Positions 6,203 through 15,500 of a stretch of DNA of 29,747 nt are shown piece after piece. The notes under the pieces are model-generated. The model was not told the origin of the DNA and did no database searches. It saw only the letters and a program-made list of their open reading frames with translations. The stretch is taken from assembly GCF_035818635.1 (NCBI RefSeq), contig NZ_JAYLLH010000036.1, positions 1 to 29,747 on the forward strand. Reading direction: 5' to 3'. The translations under genes and the position numbers were made by a program. Numbering within the stretch: the first letter of the stretch is position 1; each line of letters begins with the position of its first letter. Origin of the DNA: Mesobacterium_A hydrothermale. Its GTDB lineage: Bacteria > Pseudomonadota > Alphaproteobacteria > Rhodobacterales > Rhodobacteraceae.

Positions 6203-6996
6203 TCACCGCGCTCCGGTGCGGTCTCTGGAAAGCGCGGATCGGTGCCGACGGGGCGGTAACGGCGGTCGTAATCGCCCGCGTAAAGGCGGCTTTCGTCGAA
6301 CGTCTCCGCACCGATCGAATGCCCGACAAGGATCAGCGCGGTGCGTTCCATCTCGGCGCCGATAGCGGTGCGCAACGTACCGAGCGTTGCGCGGACCACA
6401 CGTTCATCGGGCCAGCTTGCGCGCCAGACGACGGCGACAGGGCAATCGGCGCCGTAATGCGGGCTAAGATCCGCGATGACCTTCTCGAGCACATGCACCG
6501 AAAGGTGGATCGCCAGCACCGCCCCCGTGCGCGCGAAATTCTCCAGCGTCTCGCCGGGCGGCATCGCCGTCGCACGGCCCGAGGTCCGCGTGAGAACCAC
6601 CGACTGCACCACCCCGGGAAGGGTCAGTTCCGCGCTGAGCGTGGCGGCGGCGGCGGCAAAGCTCGGCACGCCCGGCGTCACGTCATAGGGAATGCCCAGT
6701 TCGCGCAGGCGGCGCAGCTGTTCTCCCATCGCCGACCAGACCGACAAATCGCCCGAGTGCAGCCGCGCCACGTCCTGCCCCGCCGCATGGGCCGCCGCGA
6801 TCTCGTCGATGATCTCGTCGAGGCTCAGCGGCGCCGTGTTCACGATCTTCGCCCCCGCCGGGCAATGCGCAAGCAAGGCCTGCGGCACCAGACTGCCCGC
6901 ATAAAGGCAGACCGGACAGGAGGCGATCAGGTCGCGCCCGCGCAACGTGATCAGATCGGGCGCTCCCGGCCCTGCTCCGATGAAGTGAACCGTCAT
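6199..6996 (-). CDS. cobM: Precorrin-4 C11-methyltransferase CobM
   Basis: CobM transfers a methyl group from SAM to C11 of precorrin-4 to give precorrin-5. The start MTVHFIGAGPGAPDLITLRG is the methylase signature with the CobM/CbiF-specific FIGAGPG form. It is followed by CLYAGSLVPQALLAHCP, VARLHSGDLSVWSAMGEQL and YDVTPGVPSFAAAAATL. The ATG at 6996 is chosen because it begins exactly at the conserved motif and overlaps the cobE stop as ATGA. The frame stays open well upstream, but that part is antisense to nothing conserved and overlaps cobE and cobL. Length is 265 residues. Confidence 0.94.
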   Translation of the reverse strand: MTVHFIGAGPGAPDLITLRGRDLIASCPVCLYAGSLVPQALLAHCPAGAKIVNTAPLSLDEIIDEIAAAHAAGQDVARLHSGDLSVWSAMGEQLRRLRELGIPYDVTPGVPSFAAAAATLSAELTLPGVVQSVVLTRTSGRATAMPPGETLENFARTGAVLAIHLSVHVLEKVIADLSPHYGADCPVAVVWRASWPDERVVRATLGTLRTAIGAEMERTALILVGHSIGAETFDESRLYAGDYDRRYRPVGTDPRFPETAPERGE

Positions 6997-7322
6997 CCCT
7001 CGTCTCCTTCTGCGACGGCGATGGTCACGCCGCCGATGATCTTTCTTGCCTGTATCAGTCGCGTACCCTGCCCTGCGGCCACCAGGGCCGCCGCCTCGGC
7101 CACGGATCCTGTGGCGTGCGCCACAAACGACGCCTGCGATTGCGTCGGTGTGGCGACCCCTGCCACGTCGACGCCCTCGACCTCGCGTCCAATCGCCGCC
7201 GCCAGTTCCCCGGCCTTCGGCGCTGCCGTCGCGACCCGGTCCACCGGTTCGACAGATGCCAGCGCGGCACGCAGCGACGCCGCAGACGCTCCGCGCTGAA
7301 AACCGATCCCAGCCACCCTCAT
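6993..7322 (-). CDS. cobE: CobE (CbiG C-terminal-domain) protein
   Basis: The 109-residue product MRVAGIGFQRGASAASLRAA... KAGELAAAIG... GVATPTQSQ... SVAEAAALVAAG carries the pattern of the CobE/CbiG C-terminal domain. CobE is needed for aerobic cobalamin synthesis in Pseudomonas denitrificans; its exact biochemical role is not settled, and in CbiG the linked part opens the delta-lactone ring. The ATG at 7322 is preferred over one 15 bases upstream because it overlaps the cobL stop as ATGA and has GGAG 11 bases before it. Its stop overlaps the cobM start in the same way. Confidence 0.85.
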   Translation of the reverse strand: MRVAGIGFQRGASAASLRAALASVEPVDRVATAAPKAGELAAAIGREVEGVDVAGVATPTQSQASFVAHATGSVAEAAALVAAGQGTRLIQARKIIGGVTIAVAEGDEG

Positions 7323-8509
7323 CGCGTGACGCTCCATTGCACCACGGGCCGCGCGGCCGACCAGCCGCGCATTGAGCCGAGCGGCTCGGCGCGCGACAGT
7401 TCAATTCGCAGAATGCCGCCGCCGTGGCGGGATTGAAGCCCCGCAAGCAGCGCCTCGGTCTCGAGCGTCACGCCATTGGCGACGATCCGTGTCCCCTCGG
7501 GCAGATGCGACCAAAGCCAGTCGTAGAGCGCCATCGAGCCGCCGCCGCCGATGAAGACCGCATCGGGCAGCGCCAGATCGGCCAGCGCATCGGGCGCGTG
7601 CCCCTCGACGGTTTCCATCTGCCGCGACAGACCGAATGTCTCGATATTTGCGCGAATATTGGCGATCCGGTCGGCGCGGGGTTCGATGGTGATCGCGCGT
7701 CCTCCGGCAAGGCACCACTCGACCGAGACCGAGCCCGATCCGCCCCCGATATCCCAGAGCAACTCCCCCGGTCGTGGTGCAAGTGCTGCCAGCGTCAACG
7801 CCCGTACCGGAGACTTCGTGATCTGCCCGTCATGGGCAAAGCGATCCTCGGACAGTCCCGGCGACTTCGGCAGACCGCTACCCTGCGGAAGATCGACCGC
7901 GTCGAGCGCCACCGCAACGGGAGCCGTGATATCCTCGAAAGAGAACCGATCGGCGCGGGCAAATCGGACGCGTTCATGCGGCCCCCCCAGACGTTCAAGC
8001 ACATGCATCCCGACCGCACCGAAGCCCTGCGCAACAAGGCATGCGGCCAAGGTCGCCGGAGCCTCTCCATCGCGCAGCGTCACGACCAACCTCGCCCCGC
8101 GATGAAGCGCCCGATGCAGCCCCCCGAACCCCGCCGCGTGAAGGGCGAGCGCCGAGACCTCCTCGATTTTCCATCCAAGCCGAGCGCAGGCCAGAGACAC
8201 GGTGCCCGCCACCGGATAGGCGCGCCATTCCCCCTGCGCGAGATGTGCGGCAAGCGAGCCGCCCGCGCCGAACCAGAACGGATCGCCCGAGGCGAGAACC
8301 GCGACCCGACGCCCGCGCAGGGACAGAACCGGCACGATATCGAAGGGCACGGGCCAGGCCCTGCCACGTTCGCCCGCCGCGACCAGATCGAGGTGGCGCG
8401 GCCCGCCGAAGATCACCTCGGCCTGCGCCAGCGCGCTTCGGCTTGCATCCGAAAGCCCGCCCAGGCCATCTTCGCCCAGACCCACGATGCTCAACCACGG
8501 ATCAGCCAT
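7319..8509 (-). CDS. cobL: Precorrin-6Y C5,15-methyltransferase (decarboxylating) CobL
   Basis: CobL methylates C5 and C15 of dihydro-precorrin-6 and decarboxylates the C12 acetate, giving precorrin-8. The N-terminal CbiE-type methylase domain begins WLSIVGLGEDGLGGLS and includes VAVLASGDPFWFGAGG. The C-terminal CbiT-type Rossmann methylase domain contains LLWDIGGGSGSVSVEWCLAG at about residue 240 and AVFIGGGGSMALYDWL. At 396 residues it is the fused form. The ATG at 8509 has a perfect AGGAGG 6 bases upstream. That start codon overlaps the divergent cobK start codon by 2 bp, so the cobL ribosome-binding site lies antisense within cobK. Confidence 0.95.
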   Translation of the reverse strand: MADPWLSIVGLGEDGLGGLSDASRSALAQAEVIFGGPRHLDLVAAGERGRAWPVPFDIVPVLSLRGRRVAVLASGDPFWFGAGGSLAAHLAQGEWRAYPVAGTVSLACARLGWKIEEVSALALHAAGFGGLHRALHRGARLVVTLRDGEAPATLAACLVAQGFGAVGMHVLERLGGPHERVRFARADRFSFEDITAPVAVALDAVDLPQGSGLPKSPGLSEDRFAHDGQITKSPVRALTLAALAPRPGELLWDIGGGSGSVSVEWCLAGGRAITIEPRADRIANIRANIETFGLSRQMETVEGHAPDALADLALPDAVFIGGGGSMALYDWLWSHLPEGTRIVANGVTLETEALLAGLQSRHGGGILRIELSRAEPLGSMRGWSAARPVVQWSVTR

Positions 8510-9278
8510 GACGCGCCTCCTGCTGCTCGGCGGCACCACCGAAGCCAGCCGCCTCGCCCGCCATCTGGCGGAGCACGGGATCGACGCGGTTTTTTCCTAT
8601 GCGGGGCGCACGGATCATCCGGTGCCGCAGCCGCTGCCGACGCGGATCGGCGGGTTCGGCGGCGTGAAAGGGCTGCGCGATTACTTCCTGCGCGAGCGCA
8701 TCACCCATGTCATCGACGCGACCCACCCTTTCGCCGCACAGATGAGCCGTAATGCAATCGAGGCCTGCGGTCAGAGCAGCCTCCCCCTTCTGTCCCACGA
8801 GCGCATGCCGTGGCAGGCGAGCCCGGAAGATCGCTGGACGCGCGTGCGCGACATGACGGCGGCCTGCGCCGCCCTGCCCGAGAGCGGCGCGCGCGTGTTT
8901 CTCGCCATCGGCAAGCAGCAACTGGCCGAGTTCGCGGCCAAGCCCGCAAATCACTACCTTCTGCGCTTGGTCGACCCGCCAGAGGGTCCGCTGCCGCTGC
9001 CCGATGCGCATGTCGTGATCGCGCGCGGACCGTTCGACGTGGCGGGCGATACCGCGTTGATGCAGGACCATCGCATCACCCATATCGTCGCCAAGAACGC
9101 AGGCGGGCGCGGCGCGGAGGCCAAGCTGATCGCCGCCCGCGCACTCCGCCTTCCGGTGATCCTCGTTGACCGGCCAGCCCTGCCGCCGCGCGAGACCCGC
9201 GACACGCTTGAAGGCGTTATGGAATGGCTCGAGGCTCATCCGGCGGCTCCGGCAACGGAAGTGCCGCGCGGCGTGTAG
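8508..9278 (+). CDS. cobK: Precorrin-6A reductase CobK
   Basis: CobK reduces precorrin-6A to dihydro-precorrin-6 (precorrin-6B) with NADPH. The start MTRLLLLGGTTEASRLARHL is the CobK/CbiJ signature. THVIDATHPFAAQMSRNAIE, PLLSHERMPWQ and THIVAKNAGGRGAEAKLIAA follow in family order. Length is 256 residues, normal. The ATG at 8508 puts the glycine-rich motif at the usual distance, but no Shine-Dalgarno sequence precedes it, so initiation may be leaderless or weak. It is the only + strand gene between 2.3 and 17.5 kb. It overlaps cobL by 2 bp at its start and cobJ by 43 bp at its end. Confidence 0.93.
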   Translation: MTRLLLLGGTTEASRLARHLAEHGIDAVFSYAGRTDHPVPQPLPTRIGGFGGVKGLRDYFLRERITHVIDATHPFAAQMSRNAIEACGQSSLPLLSHERMPWQASPEDRWTRVRDMTAACAALPESGARVFLAIGKQQLAEFAAKPANHYLLRLVDPPEGPLPLPDAHVVIARGPFDVAGDTALMQDHRITHIVAKNAGGRGAEAKLIAARALRLPVILVDRPALPPRETRDTLEGVMEWLEAHPAAPATEVPRGV

Positions 9279-9988
9279 ACCCAAGGCCCGACGCGGCGGG
9301 TCTGCGAGTTTCCGACCAGAACGACGGTGCGCATATCGGCCATCTCGGGCGCGGCCTCGGCCAGCGTCACCACCCGCAGCGCCTCGTCCGGGGTCGAGAC
9401 CGCGCGGGCGAAGATGATCAGCCGTTCGGGTTCACATTCCTCGCGCAAGACCTCGAGCACGCGGGCGAACTGATGCGGGCGCGACTTCGAGCGCGGATTG
9501 TAGAAGGCCATCGCGAAATCGCCCCGCGCGGCATGGCGCAGGCGGTGTTCGACCAGATCGAATGGCTTGAGATTGTCGCTCAGGTTGATCGCGCAGAAAT
9601 CATGTCCCAAAGGCGCACCCGCGCGGGCGGCCGCGGCCAGCATCGCGGTGATACCGGGCAGGATGCGGATCTCGGTGCCAGCGAAATCGGTCGCGGTCTC
9701 GAGCCGTTCGAACAAGGCCGAGGCCATCGCGAAAACCCCGGGATCGCCGGAGGAGACGATCACGACCCGCCGCCCCTCCCGCGCCATCTCCAGCGCGTGA
9801 AGCGCGCGGTCCAGCTCGACCCGGTTGTCGCTCGCATGAAGGCGCAGCCCCGCGCGCGGGGCGACGCGCGCGACGTAAGGAATGTAGCCCACCACATCGG
9901 TCGCCTCGGCCAGCGCGGCGCGGACCTCCGGCGTCACCAGATCCTCCGCTTCGGGGCCAAGCCCGGCAACCGCGACCCAGCCGCTCAC
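9236..9988 (-). CDS. cobJ: Precorrin-3B C17-methyltransferase CobJ
   Basis: CobJ methylates C17 of precorrin-3B and contracts the ring to give precorrin-4. The frame contains VAVAGLGPEAEDLVTPEV, VGYIPYVARV (typical of CobJ/CbiH), VVIVSSGDPGVFAMASALFE, ILPGITAMLAAAARAGAPLG, HDFCAINLSDNLKPF and MAFYNPRSKSRPHQF. I place the start at the GTG 9988, which overlaps the cobI stop as GTGA. The longer frame upstream lies inside cobI. That gives 250 residues, single-domain CobJ without a CbiG or CobF fusion. Its 3' end overlaps the convergent cobK by 43 bp. Confidence 0.94.
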   Translation of the reverse strand: MSGWVAVAGLGPEAEDLVTPEVRAALAEATDVVGYIPYVARVAPRAGLRLHASDNRVELDRALHALEMAREGRRVVIVSSGDPGVFAMASALFERLETATDFAGTEIRILPGITAMLAAAARAGAPLGHDFCAINLSDNLKPFDLVEHRLRHAARGDFAMAFYNPRSKSRPHQFARVLEVLREECEPERLIIFARAVSTPDEALRVVTLAEAAPEMADMRTVVLVGNSQTRRVGPWVYTPRGTSVAGAAG

Positions 9989-10740
9989 AGCGAGGCCTCG
10001 ACGAGTGGACGCGCGGGCAATTCGGGTCGACGCCCCTGTCCATGCACCAGCACGATCGCGAAATAGGGGCAGTCGGCCTCGTCGGTCTCGCAAAGCCGCA
10101 CGATCCGCTCGCCCTTCATCGTGCCGCGCTCGACCAGCCAGGCCTCGTCTAGCCGCCCCGCACGAGCAAGCGCGCGTTTGACCTTGGGCAGATTGCGCCC
10201 GGTCTTCATCACGACCAGCGCATCGGAGGCCGCCATGCGCGTCACCATCTCGTCTTCGGGCATCGTCCCCATCAGCACGGTCAGCACATCGTCGCCCCAG
10301 GTGATCGGCGTGCCGGTCGCGGTCCAGCAACTGGTCATCCCGGTGATGCCGGGGATCACCTCGATCTCGACCGTGCCGCGCAGGCGCGTGTAGAGATGCA
10401 TGAACGAGCCGTAGAAGAAGGGGTCGCCCTGGCACAGCACGACGATGTCATGGCTGCGCGCAAGCTCTGTCAGCCGCGCCGCCCAGTCGTCGTAAAAACG
10501 CGCAAGCTGCGTGATGTATTCGGGGCTGTCGAAGGGGATCTCGGTCGTGACGGGGTATTCCATCGCAAGCTCGATCGCGCCCTCGTCGATCATCCCCTCG
10601 ACGATCTGGCGCGCCTGGCCCTTGCGGCCCTTCTTGCGGAAATAGGCGACATGGCTGGCGCCGCGCACCGCCCGCTCGGCGCGGCGCGACATCAGATCGG
10701 GGTCGCCGGGGCCGAGGCCCGCACAGATGATCCGTCCCAT
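9985..10740 (-). CDS. cobI: Precorrin-2 C20-methyltransferase CobI
   Basis: CobI methylates precorrin-2 at C20 to precorrin-3A. Diagnostic blocks are IICAGLGPGDPDLMSRRAER at the N-terminus, VVLCQGDPFFYGSFMHLYTR and VEIEVIPGITGMTSCWTATG. The CQGDPFFYGSF form is specific for CobI/CbiL among tetrapyrrole methylases. Length is 251 residues. The start is 3 bp after the cobH stop (AAGGAGTAA-GCG-ATG), so the ribosome-binding site is the end of cobH. The stop overlaps the GTG of cobJ. Confidence 0.95.
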   Translation of the reverse strand: MGRIICAGLGPGDPDLMSRRAERAVRGASHVAYFRKKGRKGQARQIVEGMIDEGAIELAMEYPVTTEIPFDSPEYITQLARFYDDWAARLTELARSHDIVVLCQGDPFFYGSFMHLYTRLRGTVEIEVIPGITGMTSCWTATGTPITWGDDVLTVLMGTMPEDEMVTRMAASDALVVMKTGRNLPKVKRALARAGRLDEAWLVERGTMKGERIVRLCETDEADCPYFAIVLVHGQGRRPELPARPLVEASL

Positions 10741-10743
10741 CGC

Positions 10744-11373
10744 TTACTCCTTGCGCGAGGCGAGCGCGTTGACCGCCGCCACGGTGATTGCCGATCCGCC
10801 CAGCCGCCCCTGCACGATCATCGAGGGCACCGGGGCCGCCTGCATCAGCGCGTCTTTCGACTCCGCTGCGCCGATGAAACCCACCGGGCAGCCGATGATC
10901 GCGGCCGGGCGCGGACAGGCCGGATCTTCGAGCATGTTGAGCAGGTGAAAGAGTGCCGTCGGCGCATTGCCGATCGCCACCACCGCACCTTCGAGATGCG
11001 GGCGCCACAGTTCGAGCGCCGCCGCCGAGCGCGTGTTGCCCATCTCGCGAGCCAGACCCGGCACCGAAGGGTCGTGCAAGGTGCAGATCACCGCGTTGTC
11101 GGCAGGCAGTCGTGCGCGCGTGATCCCTTCGGAGACCATCCGTGCATCGCACAGGACGGGCGCGCCGGCCTCCAGCGCGTCCCGCGCGGCAATGGCCATT
11201 CCGGGGGTGAAGCGGATGTCACGCTCCAGACCCACCAGCCCCGCTGCATGGATCATCCGCACCGCGACAACCTCTTCCTCGGGGGTGAAGCGGGCGAGAT
11301 CGGCCTCGCTGCGGATCGTCGCGAAGGACTGTTCGTAGATCTTCGCGCCGTCCATCTCGTAGGTGTAGGGCAT
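10744..11373 (-). CDS. cobH: Precorrin-8X methylmutase CobH
   Basis: CobH moves the C11 methyl group of precorrin-8X to C12 to make hydrogenobyrinate. The product (209 residues) has RMIHAAG with the conserved catalytic His at position 42, VLCDARMVSEGI, AIGNAPTALFHLLNM and AAIIGCPVGFIGAAESKDAL, all hallmarks of CobH/CbiC. It starts one base inside the cobG stop (TGATG at 11375-11371). It is flanked by cobG and cobI in one tightly packed minus-strand operon. Confidence 0.96.
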   Translation of the reverse strand: MPYTYEMDGAKIYEQSFATIRSEADLARFTPEEEVVAVRMIHAAGLVGLERDIRFTPGMAIAARDALEAGAPVLCDARMVSEGITRARLPADNAVICTLHDPSVPGLAREMGNTRSAAALELWRPHLEGAVVAIGNAPTALFHLLNMLEDPACPRPAAIIGCPVGFIGAAESKDALMQAAPVPSMIVQGRLGGSAITVAAVNALASRKE

Positions 11374-12509
11374 CAGGAAAACTCCGGCAGATCGGGAAGG
11401 GCGGCGGGCGAAATTCGGGTGTGCGCCGGGTGGTCCGAGGCACGCCCGTCACGGACGAGATCGAAGCCTTCGAGCGTGGCTATCAAGGTCAGATCGGCAG
11501 GCGCGGGCCAGGCACAGCCCTTGGCGCAGCCCGAGACATGCAGCTTCTGACCGGCGGCGACCCGGGGCGCGAGGGCGCGTGCGATCTCGCGCGTGGGACG
11601 CGCGGCCTGCGGGCAACCGGGCGCACCCGTGCAGGCGAAGACGCGGAGGCGCGGGTCGCCCGCTTCGTTAATCAGGTCGGGCAGGTCGGGCAGCGTCGAG
11701 AGCCCCTCGATGAGCAGCATCCGCCAGGGCGTGACCCGGATCGGGCCGAGAGAGGCTAGTGCCGCAAGCGTCTCGGCGTGCATCTGGCCGAACTCGAACC
11801 CGACCAATGCGCCTTGCACGGTCAGACCCGGCTCGGGCCTCGAAAGGGCCGTCGCAGGCGCGATTTGCGGGCGCAATGTCTCCTCGGGCCTCACCCCCGA
11901 CGCAATCAGCCGCGCCATGCGGCCACGGCCATCGACGACCCCACCCGCGCGCACGAACCACTCCGCCAAATCCAGCGCGGCTTCTGCCGCACGGCCTTCG
12001 GTCACGGGCGCGCCGAGATCGGAGCCCGCGCAACGCAGCAAAAGCTGCCCGTCCGGCGCGCGCTCAAAGCGAATATCGGCCTGCGTATCGGCCATCACTG
12101 GCGCCGAACCGCAATCGAGGAGGAAGCCGAACTTGCCCGGAAGCTCCGGCCCTGCCGCGAGCGCCGTCTGCAAGCTCTCCGCCAGCGCATAGGTCGCGGC
12201 ATCGGCGAAGGGCGTCACGATGATATTACGCCGCGCTTCGGTCGCGATGTCCGGGTCGATCAATCCGAGCTGCGCCAGATCCGCGATAAGCGCGGGATGG
12301 CTCTCGGGCGTGACCCCACGCAGTTGCACATTCGCCCTGCCCGACAGGTCGATCAGCCCGTTTCCATGCGCGCGCGCGGCCTGCGCGATCCCTGCCGCCT
12401 GCACCTGGGTTAGCCGTCCCGCGACCGGGCGCACGCGCACAACCAGACCGTCGCCTGATTGCATCGGACGCAGCGCGCCGGGGCACCAGCCTTTCACGGT
12501 GAAGCTCAT
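11373..12509 (-). CDS. cobG: Precorrin-3B synthase CobG
   Basis: CobG is the oxygen-dependent monooxygenase that hydroxylates precorrin-3A and forms the lactone of precorrin-3B. It is the defining step of the aerobic pathway. The product (378 residues) belongs to the nitrite/sulfite reductase family: FTVKGWCPGALRPMQSGDGL at the N-terminus, LIDLSGRANVQLRGV, and the 4Fe-4S cysteine set CTGAPGC (Cys 293, 299) with CAKGC (Cys 328, 332). The ATG at 12509 overlaps the cobN stop as ATGA. Some Rhodobacter species use CobZ instead of CobG; no cobZ is seen here. Confidence 0.94.
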   Translation of the reverse strand: MSFTVKGWCPGALRPMQSGDGLVVRVRPVAGRLTQVQAAGIAQAARAHGNGLIDLSGRANVQLRGVTPESHPALIADLAQLGLIDPDIATEARRNIIVTPFADAATYALAESLQTALAAGPELPGKFGFLLDCGSAPVMADTQADIRFERAPDGQLLLRCAGSDLGAPVTEGRAAEAALDLAEWFVRAGGVVDGRGRMARLIASGVRPEETLRPQIAPATALSRPEPGLTVQGALVGFEFGQMHAETLAALASLGPIRVTPWRMLLIEGLSTLPDLPDLINEAGDPRLRVFACTGAPGCPQAARPTREIARALAPRVAAGQKLHVSGCAKGCAWPAPADLTLIATLEGFDLVRDGRASDHPAHTRISPAALPDLPEFS

Positions 12510-15500
12510 GCGTCGCCCTCCAACCCGGCCGCGATGGAGTTGCGCCGTGTCTGCCACAGCCCCGCCTCGGCCAGCCGCGCGTAGAGGTCGCGCATCGCCT
12601 CGAGCGCCTGCGGGTTGGCCTCTTGCAGGAAGGCCACGAGATCGGGGCGGCCAAGGGTGGCCTCGTGGTAAAGGTCGAAAAGATGGGCCGGCACGACCTG
12701 CGCCAGATGCGCGAAGGCCGCGAGGTGATCGAGGGTCGCGGCGATCTCCGCCCCGCCCCGGAAGCCGTGACGCATCATCCCCTCCGCCCAGGCCGGATCG
12801 GTGGCACGCGCACGCACGGTGCGGGCGATCTCTTCGGTCAGGGTGCGGGCACGCGGGCTATCGGGCTGCGTCGCATCCAGATGATAAAGTGCTGCTTGCG
12901 GTGCGCCGAGCCGCGCAAGCGCCGCGGCAAAGCCCGCCTCATGCGCGGCGTAATCGGATGCAAGCAACACGTCGCTTTCGGGCAGGTCCTGCGCATGAAC
13001 GAAACTGTCCGCAGAGCGCAGCCGCGCCTCGAGCGCGCCCCGGTCCGCCTGAACCTCACCACTGCGCGAGATGCTGTAGGACGATGCCGCGAGCCACGCC
13101 TCCCCGGCGGCGGCGCGGGCCTCCGGCGTGAACTGGTCGAGCGCCTCTCCCATCCCCAGACCGTATTGGCCGGGGCGCGGCGCGAAGACCCGGGCGATCC
13201 GGGTCAGGTAAGGATTGTCGGCGGGGTCCTCTTCGCGCAAGGCCAGCGCCTCAGCCCCGGTCTCGAACAGCTGCGCGAGGCCGGGGAAGATGTCACGAAA
13301 GAGGCCCGAAACCCGCAGCGTCACGTCGATGCGCGGACGGTTCAAAAGCGCGAGCGGGATCACCTCGACCCCGGACACCCGCGCGGCGTTTTCATCCCAG
13401 ACCGGCTTGAGCCCCGCGAGATGCAGCGCCATCGCAAATTCCTCGCCCGCAGTGCGCATCGTGGCCGACCCCCAGAGATCGACCACCAGCCCCTTCGGCC
13501 AGTCGCCATGATCCTGAAGGTGCTTGCGCAGCAACTCCTCGGCCAGTTTCACGCCCTGCGCATGAGCCGCGCGGGACGGCACTGCACGTGGATCGACCGA
13601 GAACAGGTTGCGCCCTGTGGGCAGCACGTCCGAGCGCCCGCGCACCGGGCTTCCCGACGGACCGGGGGCAACGCGGCGGCACGCAAGCGCCGCGATCAAG
13701 CCGGCGCGTTCCTGCGCTCCGAACGCGCCCTGCCCCAGCACATGCAGCCCGTCGCCGAACTGGCTTTCCTTGATGTCGCAGACGAAGCGGTCGATCCGGG
13801 TGATCGCCTCGGCTGCGCTCGCATCGCGCGGGATGCCCAGATCCTCCGATACGCCACTCGCCCAGGCCTCTTCCTGAATATCCGCGATCAGCCGGTCGCG
13901 CCGCGCCGGATCGAGCCCATCGGCAGTCGAATATTCGTCCAGAAGCCGCTCCAGATGCAGCATCCCCGCAGGCACGCTTGCCGCGCGCATCGGCGGCGGC
14001 ATATGGCCAAGCGTGAGCGCCCCGATCCGGCGCTTGGCCTGCGCGGCCTCGCCGGGATCGTTCACGATGAAGGGGTAAATGACCGGGGTGGCGCCCAGCA
14101 GTGCCTCGGGCCAGCACTTGTCCGAGAGCGCCACGGCCTTGCCGGGAAGCCATTCGAGCGTGCCATGCGCGCCCATATGCACCAGCGCATCGATCCCCTG
14201 CCCGCGCAGCCAAAGATAGAAGGCGACATAGGCATGGCGCGGGGTGCGGCCCAGATCATGGTATTCGTCGTCGCGCATCGCCGGATCGCCGCGTTCTGGC
14301 TGGAGCGCGAGCGTCAGCGGGCCACGCCGAAGTGCTGCGAAATGAAACGCTCCGTCCGTCACGGCGGTATCGTCCTCGGGCGCGCCCCAGACGGCGGTCA
14401 GATCGTCTTGCAAGGCCTTCGGCAAGGCGGCGAGCGCCACGCGGTAATCGGACAGCGGCCAGGCGACGCGCGCGGTCTCGAGGGCCTGCGGTCCCGCGCC
14501 CTCGGCGATGTCATAGCCCTCGCCTCGCAACGCCTCGATCAGCGCCTCGGTCGAGGCCAGCGCATCGAGGCCCACCGCATGCGCCATCTGCCAAGCCCGG
14601 CCCGGATAGGTCGAAAGCACAACCGCCAGCCGGCGCTCTGCGACCGGGGTTCGGGCCAGCCGGTGCCAGCCGCAGATCCGGTTGAGCGCGGCCTCGACCC
14701 GCTCGGGATCGGCCCGGTGCGAAAAGCGGGAATATTCAAGATCCGGATCGCGCGGCTCGGGGGCCTTGAACGAGATCACTCCCGCATGAAGCCGTCCGTC
14801 CACCTCGGGCAGCACGACATGCATCGCCAGATCGGCAGGCGACAGACCGCGCTCGGCCTGCGCCCACTCCTTGCGACGCGCCGTCGAGAGCGCGACCTGA
14901 AACACCGGGCAGCCATAGCGGTCGAACGGCGTGGTGCCATCGGGCGATTGCGCCGAAAAGGCCGTCGCGTTGACGACCAGCGACGGGGCGCGTGTGCCAA
15001 GCGACCCGGCCAGCCAATCCGCAAATCCCGGCGCCTTGAGCGAGGGCGCATAGACCCCGTAGGCTGCAAACCCACGCGCCCGGAGCCCCGCGATCAGCGC
15101 ATCCACCGGGGCAGTGTCAGCGGCGGTGACGTAGGAGCGGTAAAAGCTGACAAGGGCGAGCGGCTTATCGCACTCCGCCGCCAGAACCGGTGCCGCGACC
15201 GGCCCGAGATCGGGACAGTAAAACCCCTCCTCCGGCAGCCGCTTGTCGCCCGGAACCGGCCCCGCATAGAGCCCCGAGGCCAGCGCCAACTGCGCCAGCG
15301 CCGCCTGAGACGCGACCGCGCCCCCGGCATCGCAAAGTTCCTTCATCCGCCGCAGGGTCGAGACCGGAAGCGACGACAGCTGATCGAGGCGCGCATCCTC
15401 GCGCCCATCGGCGGGCAGCACCGCAAGCGCGATCCCCCGCCGCCGCGCGAGATCCTGAAGGCTCGCGAGCCCATAGGGCCAATAGGCCTCGCCCCCGATC

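Noticed and set aside
4907..6259. 450-codon open frame on the + strand opposite cobB
   Set aside because: Its product is Arg/His-rich with no domain I recognise and mirrors the codon bias of cobB, which is well supported.
7005..7446. N-terminal extension of cobM by 150 codons
   Set aside because: The conserved methylase start and the ATGA overlap with cobE place the CobM start at 6996. The extension is out-of-frame cobE and cobL sequence.
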